This document shows positions 60,507 to 64,000 of a stretch of DNA of 64,000 nt, in pieces. The translations under genes were made by a program, and so were the position numbers. Every line of letters begins with the position of its first letter. Position 1 is the stretch's first letter. The notes beneath the pieces were generated by a model. That model saw only the letters and a program-made list of their open reading frames with translations, did no database searches and was not told where the DNA came from. This stretch comes from Lichina pygmaea (taxonomy: Eukaryota; Ascomycota; Lichinomycetes; Lichinales; Lichinaceae). The DNA is taken from NCBI GenBank assembly GCA_963422465.1, contig OY730170.1, positions 5,227,815-5,291,814 of the forward strand. The letters run 5' to 3'.

Positions 60507-61558
60507 CAGTGTCACAAGAGACTCTTCATTTGCTTCTTCACTTATTTCCCTGGTGGAGGCTCTTTCCCATTGCAACCCCTCTTTCTTGATCAAGAGTAAC
60601 ATCACGCAAGCCCTTGATTTCTGGTTGATGATCATAAGCAGCAAAGTTCTGTTGTTTTTTTTTGTACTTTTGAAGATGATCCTTTGGTCAGCTGTGATGT
60701 GGCTGCTTGCTCTGATGCGGCCGATTGCTCTGATACTCTTTTTTTCTTCTTGGAGAAAGGTAATAGGTCTTGGTTTTGGGTGTGGACGGATAGGTTTGGT
60801 TGAGTGGTTGGTTGGCATGGCGGATTGGCATAGTTGGTTGGTTTAAGTAGCTTGTTGATTGGGTGACTACTTCATTTGACTACAAGGTACGTACTCATGA
60901 CATGACAGTAGACTCCACAGTACGGAGTACAGATGTACACAGTACTACAAAGTAAATAGTGTGAGCTAGGCTGTGGTGTTGGTGGCTGGAGGAATGATAA
61001 GATGATAGTCAACAGTCTACAGTCTAGACCTCAAGTGGGTCTGGATGTTGAGAGCAACACCACTGAATCCTCTTGTTTTATGTTCTGTGGAGAAGTACGG
61101 AGTACTCTGGCATGACACAATTTACGGTCCCAGACAGAGTCAACTCTGGGTGGGTCTATAATAATGCAACTACGGAGGTACAATATCACAGGAAGATGTT
61201 GATATTGTCGGTGGCGGCACGGGCGGCTATACGGAGTGGCAATACGTAACATACCAGTACCGGTAGGCAGCTTTTATGAAGTTAGCAAGAGACTTCTGTT
61301 GAGCTAGACGATGGCCAAAAGTATTACAAGTACTATTGCCCATCACACAGCTATAAACTGCTGACAACTTTTGCTATGCGGCTCAAAATGCAGCTTAAAC
61401 AGGTCCTGCATAGAAGTCACTATCGGTATGGGCTGCCCTCGCCCCACATCGGCGCACAGATCATAATCCCAACGCCGATAAGGCGATAACTCACCGTGCC
61501 CACCAAACTTCAACGTCTCCAAGCTCAGCCTACCCGTTACAACCCAGGTGCATCCATC
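60507..61558. other. Intergenic stretch between kinesin and eIF3d genes
   Basis: No supported gene. Contains gttggttg-type repeats (about 60796-60845) and CGGAGTAC/GTAC repeats (60885-60945, 61090-61105, 61250-61265). Confidence 0.5.
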
Positions 61559-63684
61559 ATGGCGCCAATATCGCTCGCAGATGTCGTCTCGTCTCTCCCG
61601 TCGGACGAGTCCTGGGGCCCGGCCACGCCATCGGACAACAGCCTCGACGGCGTCCCCTACGCACCCTTCTCGAAAGGCGATAAATTGGGCCGAATGGCCG
61701 ATTGGACGGCCGAGGGAAAGGACGGGAGGGACCGACGAGGCGGACAGGGGTACAATCGTGGATTCCGAGGTGAGAATTGCACATTCGTTGGAATCCAGGA
61801 GAAGTCGTGGAGCAACGAGTCACAAAACCCCTTTTGCCAAAAAAAAAAAGACGAAATGAGAATACAAGACGGAGCGGCTGACGCGTTGGAGGTTTTGGGA
61901 GGTGAAAGACCAGGTCTACGGTGCCGGCACCTCGAGCCTCTTCGCGGCCCAGCTCGTTGAAGACGAATCGTCCTTCTCGGTCGTCGACAACAGCCGCACA
62001 TCGACCAAAGGTCGCATCGGCTTTGGCCGCGGTGGCGGCACCGTCTTCCGTGGCCGCGGTCAACGCGGTGCGGCGAACGCCCGCGGAGGTCGAGGCGGAT
62101 TCCAACGGGTCGGCGGCGGCGGCGCTCGAGGAGGTCACGGCGGCAACGACAGAAATTACGACAGTCGAGGCGGTGGACGTGGAGGTCGAGGACGACGGTT
62201 CGGCTGGAAGGACTACGACAAGCCACAGCGCAACCGGGATGCCTCGGTCAACATCAAGTCGGACTGGAAGATGCTCGAGGAGATTGACTACAACCGCCTG
62301 GCCAAGCTGAACCTCGAGACGGACGAGGGTGACGATCTCGACGGCTACGGCTTCCTGCACTACTACGACCGCACCTACGACAAGCAGCCGGTCAAGACGA
62401 CGGAGCGCAAACTGAACATCATCGACCGGGCCGCCTACAACGTCACGACGTCGTCGGACCCGGTCATCCAAGAGCTGGCCGAGAAGGACGAGGCGACCAT
62501 CTTCGCGACGGACAACATCCTGTCCATGGTCATGTGCGCGCCTCGGTCGGTGTATCCGTGGGACATCGTCATCCTCCGCCAAGGCGGCAAGATCTACCTC
62601 GACAAGCGCGAGAGCTCGGCATTGGACATGGTGACGGTGAACGAGAACGCCGCCGATGCGCCGCTCGAGCTGTCCGAGGGCAACAAGGAGTCGATCAACA
62701 GCCCGGCCGCGCTGGCGCTCGAGGCGACCTTCATCAACCACAACTTCGCGAACCAGGTCGTGATCGAGGCCGAGGGCAACAAGCACAAGATGGCGCACGA
62801 CAACCCCTTCTACAACCCGTCCGAGGAGACGGAATCGCTGGCGTCGAAGGCGTACAAGTACCGCCGCTTCGACCTGTCGCTCAACGACGAGGAGCCGCTG
62901 AATCTGATCGTCCGCACCGAGCTCGACGCCATCGTCAAGAGCGCCAACGGCGACGACCAGTTCTTGACCATCAAGGCCCTCAACGAGTTTGACCACAAGG
63001 CCCAGGGCAGCGGTGGCGCGCTGGACTGGCGCACCAAACTCATCAGCCAGCGGGGCGCGGTCATTGCGACGGAGATGAAGAACAACAGCTGCAAGTTGGC
63101 GCGATGGACGACGCAGAGCGTTCTAGGCAAAGCGGACGTTATGAAGTTGGGGTACGGTTTTTATTTCCTTCCCTTTTTGGCGTGGAGGGGTCGCCATCGT
63201 GGATGATCGTGTCGCTGACCTTTTCTCCAGCTTCGTCTCGCGCGCTACCCCCAAGTCCAGCGACCGACACGTCATTCTCGGCGTCATCGGGTACAAGCCG
63301 CGCGACTTTGCAAGCCAGATGAACCTGTCGTTGAACAACGGATGGGGCATCGTGCGCACCATCGCGGACATGTGTCTGAAGATGTCCGACGGGAAGTACG
63401 TGCTCGTCAAGGATCCCAACAAGCCGGTGCTGCGGCTGTACGAGGTGCCCCTGAACACCTTTGAGGAGGACGCCGACGACGAGACCAAGCCGGACAACGA
63501 CGACGACGATGACGACGATGACGGGTCGGGAGAGGAAGAGGGGGCGACCGGCGGTGCTGATGGTGCAGCCGACACAGAAAAGGCGACGCCGGCAGACGGG
63601 ACCGCAGACGAGAAAGCCGCCGCCGGCAAGACAGAGGGTGGGGGTGAGACTGCGCAAGCGGACGCCGCAGCCAAGACATCGTGA
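61559..63684 (+). CDS. Translation initiation factor eIF3 subunit d
   Basis: Exons 61559-61769, 61909-63151 and 63231-63684 join in frame to 635 residues. The N-terminus [18 protein letters not shown] and [17 protein letters not shown] is diagnostic. [11 protein letters not shown], a Gly/Arg-rich segment, [56 protein letters not shown] and RTELDAIV follow. The 3' exon gives [20 protein letters not shown] and [16 protein letters not shown], then an acidic Ala/Glu tail. eIF3d is the mRNA-channel and cap-binding subunit of eIF3. Intron 1 (139 nt) contains an A run; its acceptor (GAAAG) was chosen to restore RDQVYGAG and is moderately certain. Intron 2 is 79 nt with a TTTTCTCCAG acceptor. Confidence 0.93.
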
Positions 63685-64000
63685 GACGTCGAGACTGTAC
63701 CTCGCGACACGGCATCTCACGACAACAAGCAACGTACCTGAGCGGACCAAAGAAATCAGGTGGGCTCAGTACAAAGACAATACCGTCCGTATGTGGTCAA
63801 CATGTTGGGTTGTTGATGGCGAAGCTGTAGTATGTAAGATGCAGTGCGTAGTACAGTACGGAGGTACGTATGTGCATCTCCATACAGAGTACGGAAGTAC
63901 GTGGAGTACCTTTGTATATGGAGTATCTCCGAACAGAGTATGGACGTACGTACTGTGCAGTACCTACCCATGATGGCATCAAGAAGTGTCAGTGACAGTA
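63685..64000. other. GTAC-rich 3' flank of the eIF3d gene
   Basis: No gene seen. 63840-63965 is densely packed with TACGGAGGTACGTA, GGAGTAC and related GTAC repeats. Confidence 0.55.

Noticed and set aside
61557-62996. 479-residue antisense frame under eIF3d
   Set aside because: Mirror frame of a conserved gene; no motif.

Overview
The window looks like a chromosome segment of a filamentous ascomycete (Pezizomycotina; I cannot fix the class). The reasons are short spliceosomal introns (about 54-210 nt, a few longer), fungal-type orthologues (CGR1, HAP2/NF-YA core, Nbl1/Borealin, ORT1, Unc-104 kinesin), Fot/pogo, Tad-like LINE and chromoviral Ty3/gypsy elements, and gene-flank repeats rich in TACGTA and CGGAGTAC. 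Host genes are GC-rich and loaded with triplet repeats (ACG, GCG, CAG) that encode Thr, Ala, Gln and Asp runs. All exon structures here are my manual models, built from reading frames, splice signals and family alignment from memory.

Layout of host genes. Left arm (1-11 kb): 3' part of an ELMO/CED-12-PH gene (+), an unrecognised coiled-coil membrane protein (-), CGR1 (-) divergent from the ornithine carrier ORT1 (+), and an AlkB-type DNA repair dioxygenase (-). Right arm (30-64 kb): ARS2/Pir2 (-) divergent from TSPO (+); Nbl1/Borealin (-) divergent from RPN10 (+); TRS23 (-) divergent from RPB4 (+); TRM5 (+); a 6.8-kb stretch without a gene I can support; HAP2 (+); a 1,876-residue Unc-104/KIF1A kinesin (+); and eIF3d (+). 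These are mostly single-copy housekeeping genes with no obvious shared pathway.

Middle (11.1-30.1 kb): a transposon stack whose layers can be resolved to the base from target-site duplications. A 306-bp TA-flanked MITE (11116-11421) stands beside it. A ~647-bp non-autonomous inverted-repeat element 'Y' (11602-30057) was split by a Fot/pogo element (11645-29451, TA duplication, 116-bp TIRs). The Fot element was then hit by a 5'-truncated LINE (12258-14613, 13-bp duplication) and by a Ty3/gypsy chromovirus 'A' on the minus strand (14804-27706, CTGGT duplication). A was in turn hit by chromovirus 'B' on the plus strand (17637-23994, CCTGT duplication). Removing the insertions restores the Fot reading frame across both breaks.

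The most interesting observation is that both chromoviruses carry an extra reading frame antisense to gag-pol, between the 3' end of pol and the 3' LTR. In B it is intact and encodes a Zn(II)2Cys6-like cluster followed by a predicted coiled coil. In A a positional counterpart survives with two stops. The elements decay mainly by CpG transitions (CGA to TGA stops; 12 of 14 differences between the two B LTRs lie at CpG), which suggests cytosine-methylation damage more than classical CpA-directed RIP.
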